Shown in pieces: positions 1 to 6,896 of a DNA stretch of 14,897 nucleotides. The translations under genes were made by a program, and so were the position numbers. Each line of letters starts with the position of its first letter. The stretch's first letter is position 1. Source of the stretch: Elusimicrobiota bacterium (GTDB lineage Bacteria > Elusimicrobiota > Elusimicrobia > UBA1565 > UBA9628); NCBI GenBank assembly GCA_023700845.1, contig JAMPYD010000014.1, forward strand, positions 1 to 14,897, written 5' to 3'. The notes under the pieces were generated by a model. The model had not been told where the DNA came from. It saw nothing but the letters and a program-made list of their open reading frames with translations, and searched no databases.

Positions 1-185
1 CGCTCGCCGGCAGCATCCTCGGCGCGATCCGCACCTTGACCTACCTGAGCTTCGTCGCCGGCTTCCTGCTGTGGGGCGGCCTGTTCGCCGGCTTCGGCAC
101 CGCCGCATTCGCCCTCTTCGCCGCCTTCTACACCGGCGTCGCCCTCGTCTACCTCAAGCTCGCCCGCTGGCTCAAGTCTCAATAA
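1..185 (+). CDS. C-terminal end of an unidentified integral membrane protein (partial)
   Basis: The frame whose codons begin at position 3 is open from the window edge to TAA at 183-185 and encodes the last 60 residues of a protein. These residues form two hydrophobic stretches rich in Phe, Ala, Gly and Leu, separated by a short Gly-rich turn, and end in a basic tail (KLARWLKSQ). That pattern is two transmembrane helices with a cytoplasmic C-terminus under the positive-inside rule. I do not recognise a family; the start and most of the protein lie outside the window. The stop codon is immediately followed by the 60-bp palindrome. Confidence 0.65.
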   Translation, partial: LAGSILGAIRTLTYLSFVAGFLLWGGLFAGFGTAAFALFAAFYTGVALVYLKLARWLKSQ

Positions 186-186
186 C

Positions 187-246
187 GGTGTCAGTCATCC
201 CGTTATTTTCACTTTCAAAAGTGAAAATAACGGGATGACTGACACC
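187..246. repeat. Perfect 29-bp inverted repeat with 2-nt loop
   Basis: Positions 187-215 and 218-246 are exact reverse complements of each other, separated only by CA at 216-217. The outer ends read GGTGTCAGTCATCCC and the inner part is AT-rich (CGTTATTTTCACTTT), unlike the surrounding GC-rich genes. It fills the whole gap between the stop codon ending at 185 and the convergent stop codon at 247-249. It could fold as a very strong hairpin in either transcript and so end or protect both mRNAs, but no U-tract follows on either side. The shape (short palindrome with GTGTCAG-type ends between convergent genes) recalls REP/RAYT-type non-autonomous elements; that is inference, and no second copy is present here. 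Confidence 0.9.
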
Positions 247-1479
247 TTACATGTGGGGTTCGAGGTAGTCGAGGTCCTTGCCGAAGGTTTCGCGCAGGCC
301 CATGAGGGAGAGGAGGGCGAGGGCGAAGCAGAGGGTGCCGACGATGGCGGCGGAGCCGATGATGCCCTGCCCCGGCTTGAGCACCTGGAATAGGAAGGAG
401 ACTCCGACGAGGGAGCCGCGCACGAAGTTCGGGACGGTCGTGGTCGCGGTCGCGCGGATGTTGGTGCCGAACTGCTCCGAGGCGATCGTCACGAACACCG
501 CCCAGTAGCCCGAGAAGAAGCCGAGGGCCCCGCAGATGATGTAGAACGGGGTCAGCGAGGCGCCTCGGAGGTTCAAGTAAACCGCGCAGGTGACCGCGGT
601 CGCGACCACGAAGGTCAGCGCGGCCTTCTTGCGGCTGCGCAGCGCCTGGCTCAGGCCCCCGCTGGCGAAGTCGCCCAGCGCGCAACCCGCGTACAGCCAC
701 ATCACCGCGCGGGAGCCGGTCGGCAGCTCCGGCATCTCGAGCGCCTTGCCGAACTCGGGCGCGAAGGTCGCGAGGATGCCGATGACGAACCAGACCGGCA
801 CGCCGAGGGCGATGCAGGACAGGTAGCGGAGCACGCGATCCTTCGTCGAGAACAGCATGAAGAAGTCGCCGCGGCGCACGTCCTTGGCCTTCATCACCTT
901 GTCGAAGATGCCGGACTCGTAGACCCCGACGCGCAGCGTCAGCAGGGCCAGGCCCATGCCGCCGCCGATGAAGTAGGCGTTGCGCCAGCCGAACCAATCG
1001 CCGACCAGGCCGGCGACGACGCCGCCCGCGATGCCGACGCCGGCCACGATCATCGTGCCGTAGCCGCGCGTCTCCTTGGGCATCAGCTCGCAGACGAGCG
1101 TGATCCCCGCGCCCAGCTCGCCCGCCAGGCCGACGCCGGCGATGAAGCGCCAGGCGGCGTACGCCGGGACGGAATGCACGAAGCCGTTGGCGATGTTGGC
1201 GACCGAGTACATCGCGATCGAGCCGAACAGGACCGAGAGGCGGCCCTTCTTGTCGCCGAGGATGCCCCACAGCAGGCCGCCGAGCAGCATGCCCGCCATC
1301 TGCATGTTGATCAGGAGCAGGCCGGTGTCGAGCATGGCCTCGGGGGCGACGCCGATATCCTTGAGGCTCGCCACGCGCACGATGCTGAAGAGGATCAGGT
1401 CGTAGATGTCGACGAAGTAGCCGAGGGCGGCGAGGAGGACGGCGGCGATCGCGTTCTTCTTCGAGGCGGCGTCGTTCAT
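247..1479 (-). CDS. MFS transporter, substrate unknown
   Basis: The gene encodes a 410-residue polytopic membrane protein with the length and about 12 hydrophobic segments of the major facilitator superfamily. The loop between helices 2 and 3 carries the MFS signature GDKKGR (residues 75-80). The stretch RFIAGVGLAGELGAG followed by ELMPKETRG resembles helix 4-5 of the sugar/metabolite:H+ symporter-like branch. Helix 1 holds acidic residues (GYFVDIYD, about 20-27), suggesting proton coupling. Substrate cannot be deduced. Of three in-frame ATGs (1491, 1488, 1479) I chose 1479: a TATGAT box lies exactly 7 nt before it, and the two earlier ATG codons overlap that box. It diverges from the CNT transporter and ends directly at the palindrome. 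The frame stays open far upstream, but that part is antisense to the CNT gene and is not coding. Confidence 0.9.
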   Translation of the reverse strand: MNDAASKKNAIAAVLLAALGYFVDIYDLILFSIVRVASLKDIGVAPEAMLDTGLLLINMQMAGMLLGGLLWGILGDKKGRLSVLFGSIAMYSVANIANGFVHSVPAYAAWRFIAGVGLAGELGAGITLVCELMPKETRGYGTMIVAGVGIAGGVVAGLVGDWFGWRNAYFIGGGMGLALLTLRVGVYESGIFDKVMKAKDVRRGDFFMLFSTKDRVLRYLSCIALGVPVWFVIGILATFAPEFGKALEMPELPTGSRAVMWLYAGCALGDFASGGLSQALRSRKKAALTFVVATAVTCAVYLNLRGASLTPFYIICGALGFFSGYWAVFVTIASEQFGTNIRATATTTVPNFVRGSLVGVSFLFQVLKPGQGIIGSAAIVGTLCFALALLSLMGLRETFGKDLDYLEPHM

Positions 1480-1486
1480 GGTCAGC

Positions 1487-1517
1487 ATCATAGAAAAGTT
1501 CCGACCCTTTGCTACAA
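1487..1517 (-). promoter_or_regulatory. Promoter of the MFS gene, probably leaderless
   Basis: On the minus strand TATGAT (1492-1487) lies 7 nt before the ATG at 1479, so transcription should begin at or next to the start codon. The -35 side is weak: the best match is TTGTAG (1517-1512) at 19 bp. This -35 region overlaps the -10 box of the opposite CNT gene. No Shine-Dalgarno sequence sits at a useful distance from the ATG. Confidence 0.6.
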
Positions 1518-1518
1518 T
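1513..1518 (+). promoter_or_regulatory. -10 box of the CNT nucleoside transporter gene, probably leaderless
   Basis: TACAAT is followed by exactly 6 nt and then the ATG at 1525, which puts the expected transcription start on the start codon. I see no good -35 hexamer; the 17-bp position (1490-1495) coincides with the -10 box of the divergent MFS gene. There is no Shine-Dalgarno sequence. Confidence 0.6.
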
Positions 1519-1524
1519 TCCTAC

Positions 1525-2973
1525 ATGACCATCCCCCCCTCGGTGCGGCGTCTCGGACGAGTTTGGGCCCTTTTCGCGGCGTGCGGCTTGTTCGGCGCCA
1601 TGAGCACGATCGCCTTCTCGGCCGCCGTTCCCAAGGAGGAGGCCTCCGTCTCCGCGCCGTCCCAGGCGGACCAGATTCGCGCCCAGATGGACGCGCGCAA
1701 GGCGGCGGAGGCGCCCAGCACGGTCCTCGAGCGCTCCACCTCCTTCTTCGGCCTGTTCGCCCTCGTCGGGCTGTGCTGGCTGATGTCCACCGACCGCAAG
1801 AAGATCAACTGGAAGCTCGTCGCCTGGGGCATGGCGCTCCAGCTCCTGTTCGGGATCATCGTCCTCAAGACGGCGCCCGGGCTGTGGTTCTTCGAGCGCC
1901 TCAACGACGGCACCATGGCGCTTCTGGGCTTCACCAACGAGGGCACCAAGTTCCTGTTCGCGTCCTTCCTGACGGGCAAGATCGAGGGCCCGATGGTCAA
2001 CTTCGCCTTCAACGTCCTGCCCACGATCATCTTCGTCTCGGCGCTGATGACCGTCGGCTACCACATCGGCCTGATGCAGTGGATCGTCGACATCTTCGCG
2101 ATCGTGATGTACAAGACGATGAAGACCTCCGGCGCGGAAACCCTGTCCACCGCCGCGAACATCTTCGTCGGCCAGACCGAGGCCCCGCTCGTCGTCAAGC
2201 CGTACGTCGCGGAGATGACCAACTCCGAGCTCCTGGCCGTGATGGCCGGCGGCTTCGCCAACACCGCGGGCGGCGTGCTCGCGGCCTACGTCGGCATGCT
2301 GCACCCCTACTTCCCCGACATCGCCGGCCACCTGATCGCCCAGTCCGTGATGTCGGCGCCGGCCGCGCTCGTGTGCGCCAAGATCGCGATGCCCGAGACG
2401 GGCACGCCGAAGACCCTCGGCCACGTGAAGATGAACCGGGACAAGATCGACGCGAACGTGATCGACGCGGCCGCCCGAGGCGCCTCCGAGGGGTTGGGTT
2501 TGGCGTTCAACGTCGCGGCCATGCTGCTGGCCTTCATCGCGCTGATCGCGATGCTTAACGCCCTGCTCAAGACCGCCGGCGGCTGGGCTGGCTTCCCCCA
2601 GGTCAGCCTCGAGAACCTGCTCGCCGTGCTCGGCTGGCCGCTCGCCTTCCTGATGGGCGTGCCGACGCAGGACTGCTGGACCGTCGGCAAGCTGATCGGC
2701 GTGAAGACCGTGCTCAACGAGTTCGTCGCCTACCTGCAGCTGACCGACATCCTCAAGTCGGGCGCGCCGCTGTCGCACCGCTCGGTGATCATCGTCAGCT
2801 ACGCGCTGTCGGGCTTCGCGAACTTCTCCTCGATCGCGATCCAGATCGGCGGCATCTCGGGCATCGCCCCGACGCGCCGGCACGACCTGGCCAAGCTCGG
2901 GCTCAAGGCCATGGTGGTCGGCGCCATCGCGACCTTCATGACCGCGAACATCGCGGGCATCCTGATCCCTTAG
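1525..2973 (+). CDS. CNT (NupC) family concentrative nucleoside transporter with N-terminal extension
   Basis: The 482-residue protein belongs to the concentrative nucleoside transporter family, which imports nucleosides with H+ or Na+ across the inner membrane. Diagnostic stretches are the core start STDRKKINWKLVAWG (88-102), the substrate-site motif GQTEAP (216-221), GGFANTAGG (242-250), NEF (398-400) and SGFANFSSIAIQIGG (429-443). The core matches NupC in order and size. Ahead of it are about 70 extra residues: a basic start, a hydrophobic segment at about 12-34 resembling a signal peptide or extra helix, and a charged Ala-rich linker (36-70). The start is set by TACAAT six nt upstream; the open frame further upstream is antisense to the MFS gene. 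It converges on the phosphotransferase gene with 3 bp between the stop codons. Confidence 0.93.
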   Translation: MTIPPSVRRLGRVWALFAACGLFGAMSTIAFSAAVPKEEASVSAPSQADQIRAQMDARKAAEAPSTVLERSTSFFGLFALVGLCWLMSTDRKKINWKLVAWGMALQLLFGIIVLKTAPGLWFFERLNDGTMALLGFTNEGTKFLFASFLTGKIEGPMVNFAFNVLPTIIFVSALMTVGYHIGLMQWIVDIFAIVMYKTMKTSGAETLSTAANIFVGQTEAPLVVKPYVAEMTNSELLAVMAGGFANTAGGVLAAYVGMLHPYFPDIAGHLIAQSVMSAPAALVCAKIAMPETGTPKTLGHVKMNRDKIDANVIDAAARGASEGLGLAFNVAAMLLAFIALIAMLNALLKTAGGWAGFPQVSLENLLAVLGWPLAFLMGVPTQDCWTVGKLIGVKTVLNEFVAYLQLTDILKSGAPLSHRSVIIVSYALSGFANFSSIAIQIGGISGIAPTRRHDLAKLGLKAMVVGAIATFMTANIAGILIP

Positions 2974-2976
2974 GCG

Positions 2977-4443
2977 CTAGCCGAGCTCTTCCTCGAGGCG
3001 GTCGGCGACGGCCTTCATCACGCGCAGGCGCGCCCAGCGCTTGTCCTCGGCCTCGATCAGGGTCCACGGCGCGTCCGGGGCGCTCGTCTTCGAGAACATG
3101 TCCAGGGCGGCGGCCTGATAGGCGTCCCACTTCGACCGGTTGCGCCAATCGTCCTCGGTGATCTTGTACTGCTTGAAGGGCGTCTTCACCCGGTCCTTGA
3201 AGCGGCGCAGCTGCTCTTCCCGGGAGATCTGGAGCCAGAACTTGCAGACGATGACGCCCGCCCCGGTCAGCTCGGACTCGAAGTCGACGATCTCCGAGTA
3301 GGCGCGGGACCAGTCCTCCTTCGCGCAGTAGCCCTCGACGCGCTCGACGAGCACGCGGCCGTACCAGGTGCGGTCGTAGATCGTCGCGCGGCCCAGGCGC
3401 GGCAGGTTGCGCCAGAAGCGCCACAGGTACGGGTGCGCGCGCTCCTCGTCGGTCGGCGCGGCGACGGCCATGACCCGGGCGTTACGCACGTCGATGGCGC
3501 CCAGCAGCCGCCGGATCGAGCCGCCCTTTCCGGCGGCGTCCACGCCCTCGAACGCGCAGATCAGCGAGCGGCCCTCCTTGCGCAGGCGCCGCGACAGCAG
3601 CGCGACGCGCGTCTGCTGCTTCTCGAACTTCCCGTCGTCGTCGGCGATCCGCTTCGTCAGGTCGAGACGGCTGAGCACGGAGACCCTGGGCGGCTTCGAG
3701 CGGTCGGGGACGGCCTTCGGCGCCGGAGTCGCGGCCCGTTCCAGCGCGCGCTCGACCGCGGCCGCGACCGCCTCGCCCGCGGCGAGGTCGCGGTGCCGGC
3801 GGTCGGTCGCCTCGATCACCGTCCACGGCGACTCGGCGACGCTCGTCTTGGTCAGGGCCCGCTCGCAGACCTCGCGAAAGCGGTCGTATTTCCTGGAGAA
3901 CTCCCAGTCCTGCTTCGTCACGCGCCAGGCGGTGTCGCGATCCGATTCCAGCGCCTCGAAGCGGCGCTTCTGCTCCTTCTTCGAGAGGTGCAGCCACAGC
4001 TTGACCAGCACCGTGTTCTCGCGGACCAGCATGGCCTCGAAGGCCATCGCGCGGTCGAGGGCCTGATCGAAATCGCCCGAGCCGATGTCCTTGAAGGCGC
4101 GGCGCACGATGGGGCGAGTGTACCAGGAGCCGACGAGGATCGCGCCGTGCCCGGCCGGCGGCAAGGTGCGCCAGTAGCGCCAGTACTCCGGGCGCTCGTT
4201 CTCCTCGTCCGAGGGCTCGCCGTAGGCCTCGACGCGCAGGCCGCGCGGATCCATCCAGTCGAGGAAGCGCCGCGCCACCTCGGTTTTCCCGCCGCCCTCG
4301 ACGCCGCCGACGAGAACGACGAGGCGCAGGCTCGTGCCGGCCAGGGCGTGCTGGGCCTTGAGGATGCGGGTGCGCAGGACCGCGACCCGCTTCGCGTACT
4401 CTTTCTTGTCCACCGACAGGCCGACCTCGGCGCTCTCGAACAT
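2977..4443 (-). CDS. pap: Polyphosphate:AMP phosphotransferase (two-domain PPK2 family)
   Basis: This 488-residue cytoplasmic protein has two tandem PPK2 domains, the architecture of class II PPK2 enzymes (PAP), which transfer phosphate from polyphosphate to AMP to give ADP. The N-terminal domain (about 12-235) has a P-loop GGVEGGGKT (46-54), then LDWMDPRG and GSWYTRP (105-111). The C-terminal domain (about 258-488) has the canonical P-loop GVDAAGKGG (299-307), WRFWRNLP (341-348) and the Walker B/lid segment IYDRTWYGRVLVERVEG (355-371). Characterised homologues carry catalysis mainly in the C-terminal domain; the atypical N-terminal P-loop here agrees. An Ala/Pro-rich linker (235-255) joins the halves. 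The start at 4443 is supported by TATACT six nt upstream. PPK2 enzymes acting on GDP or ADP usually have one domain, so PAP is the better call. Confidence 0.92.
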   Translation of the reverse strand: MFESAEVGLSVDKKEYAKRVAVLRTRILKAQHALAGTSLRLVVLVGGVEGGGKTEVARRFLDWMDPRGLRVEAYGEPSDEENERPEYWRYWRTLPPAGHGAILVGSWYTRPIVRRAFKDIGSGDFDQALDRAMAFEAMLVRENTVLVKLWLHLSKKEQKRRFEALESDRDTAWRVTKQDWEFSRKYDRFREVCERALTKTSVAESPWTVIEATDRRHRDLAAGEAVAAAVERALERAATPAPKAVPDRSKPPRVSVLSRLDLTKRIADDDGKFEKQQTRVALLSRRLRKEGRSLICAFEGVDAAGKGGSIRRLLGAIDVRNARVMAVAAPTDEERAHPYLWRFWRNLPRLGRATIYDRTWYGRVLVERVEGYCAKEDWSRAYSEIVDFESELTGAGVIVCKFWLQISREEQLRRFKDRVKTPFKQYKITEDDWRNRSKWDAYQAAALDMFSKTSAPDAPWTLIEAEDKRWARLRVMKAVADRLEEELG

Positions 4444-4449
4444 GAGCGC

Positions 4450-4478
4450 AGTATAGCCCTCGCGGCCGCGCGCGTCAA
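4450..4478 (-). promoter_or_regulatory. Sigma-70-type promoter of pap, leaderless
   Basis: The minus strand reads TTGACG (4478-4473), 17 bp, TATACT (4455-4450), then 6 nt and the ATG at 4443. Both hexamers and the spacer are near consensus, which makes the predicted transcription start coincide with the start codon. No ribosome binding site is present in the 6 nt left. Confidence 0.8.
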
Positions 4479-4494
4479 CGCGCCCCGCTGGGCC

Positions 4495-4523
4495 TTGACC
4501 CCGGGGGGTCGCGGGGCTACACT
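4495..4523 (+). promoter_or_regulatory. Sigma-70-type promoter of the secreted metallopeptidase-like gene (with leader)
   Basis: TTGACC (4495-4500), a 17-bp spacer and TACACT (4518-4523) form a clear promoter. Unlike most first genes here, the ATG at 4545 is 21 nt beyond the -10 box and is preceded by a Shine-Dalgarno sequence GGGAG (4533-4537), so this unit has a short conventional leader. The promoter is back to back with that of pap; the two -35 boxes are 16 bp apart. Confidence 0.75.
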
Positions 4524-4544
4524 TCCCTCGACGGGAGCCCCTCG

Positions 4545-6356
4545 ATGAACCCCCTCTCCCCGGCGCCGTTGTTCCGTCTCGTCCTCGCGGGCCTGCTGCT
4601 CCTCGGCTCCGCGGCCGCCGCCGATACCGGGGCGCGGAACGAATACGCGAGGATTCTCCAGAAGATCACCCAGGAGGACTCCCTCGAGGCCGCGCAAACT
4701 CTTCTCGGCAGCCAGGCGATGCAGAACGATTGGAAGGCCGCCGATCCCGAGGGCTACCGCAGGGCGTTCGCCTCCGCCGCCGAGCTCAAGGACATCGCCG
4801 ATCTGCTGATGGGGCTCTCCCAGCCCCGGGCGATCCGCCTCGGGCTCGACCAGCGCGAGGACTGCAAATTCTGCGGCGATCCGGCGAAGCTCGAGGCCTG
4901 GCTCCGGAGGGAGATGCCCTGGGCGGACGCGAGCCGGATCAAGGCCCTGCGCGAAGCCACCTGGGCCTGGGAGTTCGTGCCCGCGGCGGCCCGGCCGCCG
5001 CTGACCGAGGCGGCGTGGGAGAAGCTCGATTTTCCGCAACGCATGGAGCGCCTCCAGGCCTGGAGCGGCTCCGAGCTCTCCGCGATCCTCGCGACGACCC
5101 CCCGCACGCCGGCCGAATACAAGGCGCTGGAGGCGCGCGCGCTCGCGATCGGCGGCATCGTCGGGAATTCGGACAGCTCGCGCCTGTGGGAGCGCGTCAA
5201 CAACGCCAAGCAGGCGGTGGACGGCCTCGCGAAAGCCGAGAAGCTCGTCGGCAAGGATCCCGCGAAGCGCAAGGCCCTGGAGGACGCCCGCGGCGCCGAC
5301 CTCGAGGGCATGCTGGCCGGCCTCGGAGGCATCTTCGACGGGGCGGGCCTGAAGGACCCCGCCTTCCGCGCGGCGGCGCCCGCCCGCGAAGGACAGCGCT
5401 TCGACGTGGCGGGGCGCAGGGAGATGGTCGCCGGGCTCCTGAAGACCGGGCTGATGAAGGAGACCGAAGGGACCTTCGCCGGACGCGACCTCGAGGAGTT
5501 CTACAAGACGAACAAGCTCGACCTGCGCCTGGCCGCGCCGCGCGCGGGCCAGGAGAACTGGATCGCCTGGCATCAGGGCGGCGTGATCACCTACAACGAG
5601 AAGCACATCCAGGAGTACCTCAAGGCGGAGGGCCGGGACATCGACGACCTGGGGCGGGACCCGGCCCTGCTTCGCCGCCTGACCGTCCAGCTGGCCCCGC
5701 TGTTCGTTCACGAGGCGAACCATCAGGTCCAGATGGTCTGGACCCGGGAGAACAAGCTGCCCTGGATGCCGGGACAGCACAACGAGCTCGAGACGATGCA
5801 GGTGGAGGCGCTGTTCGTCGTGGAGAAGCGCCGCCGGGACCCGTCGTTCGACGCGCTGCTCGAGCGCGACCGAAAGACCTCGATCCTCGCGCGGGAGTCC
5901 GCCAACAAATCCGAGCGCCTGGTCCAGGGAACTCAGATCTTCCGCGACGGCATCAACGCGTGGCATTACCCGGAGCTGCGCTCGCTCGAGGGCACCGCCT
6001 GGTGCTCGATCAAATGGCACCGGAGCATGGCCGAGGATTTCGAGACGGAGTTGGCCCGCCGGGCGAGGCTGCCGAGGGCGGAGCAGGACCGCCTCGCCGC
6101 CGCGGGGCCCCTGCCGGAGCGCATCGCCTCGGAGGCGGAGTGGAGCAACGGCCTCCGCGCAGCGGGCACGCCGCACCTCAAGTCCTCGCTCGCCGCGCAC
6201 CGCGGCCAGGAGGAGGGCGTCCCGGCCGCCTACGCCGCCTACCGCAAGCGCCTGGAGATGATCAACGCGCAGACGGCCGAACGCCTGAAGATCGTGCTCG
6301 CGAACAAGCCGGACGCCGGCCCCCCCTCCCCCGGCGCCGAACCGGAGAACCGATGA
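4545..6356 (+). CDS. Secreted protein with HExxH zinc-metallopeptidase signature, family not recognised
   Basis: The 603-residue protein starts with a signal peptide (residues 1 to about 26: Arg at 11, Leu-rich core, Ala-rich cleavage region), so it acts outside the cytoplasm. FVHEANHQVQM contains HEANH (389-393), the zinc-binding and catalytic motif of gluzincin-type peptidases. The following NELETMQVEA (413-422) supplies acidic residues E416 or E421 as a possible third ligand. A CKFC pair (107-110) could form a disulfide or bind metal. The rest is mostly helical and charged, with no transmembrane segment after the signal. I recognise no named family; peptidase activity is inferred from the motif alone. 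The start is supported by GGGAG 7 nt upstream. Its stop codon overlaps the start of the next gene (ATGA), so the two are co-translated. Confidence 0.85.
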   Translation: MNPLSPAPLFRLVLAGLLLLGSAAAADTGARNEYARILQKITQEDSLEAAQTLLGSQAMQNDWKAADPEGYRRAFASAAELKDIADLLMGLSQPRAIRLGLDQREDCKFCGDPAKLEAWLRREMPWADASRIKALREATWAWEFVPAAARPPLTEAAWEKLDFPQRMERLQAWSGSELSAILATTPRTPAEYKALEARALAIGGIVGNSDSSRLWERVNNAKQAVDGLAKAEKLVGKDPAKRKALEDARGADLEGMLAGLGGIFDGAGLKDPAFRAAAPAREGQRFDVAGRREMVAGLLKTGLMKETEGTFAGRDLEEFYKTNKLDLRLAAPRAGQENWIAWHQGGVITYNEKHIQEYLKAEGRDIDDLGRDPALLRRLTVQLAPLFVHEANHQVQMVWTRENKLPWMPGQHNELETMQVEALFVVEKRRRDPSFDALLERDRKTSILARESANKSERLVQGTQIFRDGINAWHYPELRSLEGTAWCSIKWHRSMAEDFETELARRARLPRAEQDRLAAAGPLPERIASEAEWSNGLRAAGTPHLKSSLAAHRGQEEGVPAAYAAYRKRLEMINAQTAERLKIVLANKPDAGPPSPGAEPENR

Positions 6357-6889
6357 GGATTTCGCTGCTCGCCCTGCTGCTCGTCCCCGCCGCCGAGGCC
6401 GCCCCCGCGAAGCCCGGCAAGGATCTGATCATGAACGACGCCGCCTTCGAATACGCCGCACCCGCCGCCTGGAGCCGGCGCCCCAGCGAGGGCGGCGGCG
6501 TGGTCCTGGTCGGCCCCGCGGACGCCGACGACGTCTCCGCCCTCATCACCCTCCGCCATTATCCCCCGGGCGACGCGGATTTCGCCAGCTTCGACGCCTT
6601 CGTCGAGAGGCAGACCGCGCCGCCGGTGTTCAAGAGCTCCCCCCCGACCGAGAAGCGGCCCGACGTCGCCGTCGCGGGAAGGAAGGCGAAGGCGTTCGCC
6701 CGGGACGGAGCCGAGTTCGTCCCTCCGGGCGCGCGGAACACGAAGGAGGTGCCGATGCGCGAGGAGCTCGTCGCCGTGCCGGCGAAGGAGGGCTTCTACC
6801 TTCTGACCTACTACGCGCCGAAGTCGCTCCACAAGAAGCACCGGCGCGCGTTCGAATCCGTCCTCAAGTCGTTCAAGCCCAAGCTATAA
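6353..6889 (+). CDS. Small secreted hypothetical protein, partner of the metallopeptidase-like gene
   Basis: The 178-residue product begins with a short signal peptide (about residues 1-16, ending near AEA) and then a soluble domain. The stretches FEYAAPAAWSRRP and an alternating hydrophobic pattern (VVLVGP, SALITLRHY) suggest a beta-rich fold like that of small lipoprotein-type or PsbP/DUF1795-like domains; this is only a resemblance. The C-terminus ends in a basic helix (HKKHRRAFESVLKSFKPK). The gene overlaps the upstream stop codon by four bases and has its own GGAG 5 nt before the ATG, so it is clearly in the same operon. Its TAA stop lies inside the -10 box of the next gene. Function unknown; co-translation suggests it acts with the secreted HExxH protein. 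Confidence 0.8.
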   Translation: MRISLLALLLVPAAEAAPAKPGKDLIMNDAAFEYAAPAAWSRRPSEGGGVVLVGPADADDVSALITLRHYPPGDADFASFDAFVERQTAPPVFKSSPPTEKRPDVAVAGRKAKAFARDGAEFVPPGARNTKEVPMREELVAVPAKEGFYLLTYYAPKSLHKKHRRAFESVLKSFKPKL

Positions 6890-6890
6890 T
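6885..6890 (+). promoter_or_regulatory. -10 box of tsaC, leaderless, inside the preceding stop codon
   Basis: A perfect TATAAT is followed by 6 nt and the ATG at 6897. The TAA of the upstream gene (6887-6889) is part of this box. No good -35 hexamer is seen at 16-18 bp (CTCAAG at 6863-6868 is the nearest weak candidate). No Shine-Dalgarno sequence precedes the ATG. Confidence 0.65.
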
Positions 6891-6896
6891 GAGCGC

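Noticed and set aside
187..246. Palindrome as an ordinary intrinsic terminator
   Set aside because: No run of T follows the stem on either strand. Transcript ending here is still possible, but the canonical form is absent.
1174..1524. Upstream extension of the CNT protein
   Set aside because: It is antisense to the MFS gene and precedes the TACAAT box; the ATG at 1525 is better supported.
1480..2883. Upstream extension of the MFS protein to about 878 residues
   Set aside because: The extra part is antisense to the CNT gene, is Arg/Gly/Glu/Asp-rich without any domain, and lies upstream of the -10 box.
3918..6200. Minus-strand open frame of about 760 codons across pap and the metallopeptidase-like gene
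   Set aside because: It is antisense to a gene with promoter, ribosome site and signal peptide, has low-complexity Arg/Gly/Leu composition, and enters pap in a wrong frame.
4730..6889. Long plus-strand open frame of about 719 codons ending in the small secreted protein
   Set aside because: Its first three quarters are a frame-shifted Arg/Gly/Pro-rich reading of the metallopeptidase-like gene; only the part from 6353 on is a real gene.
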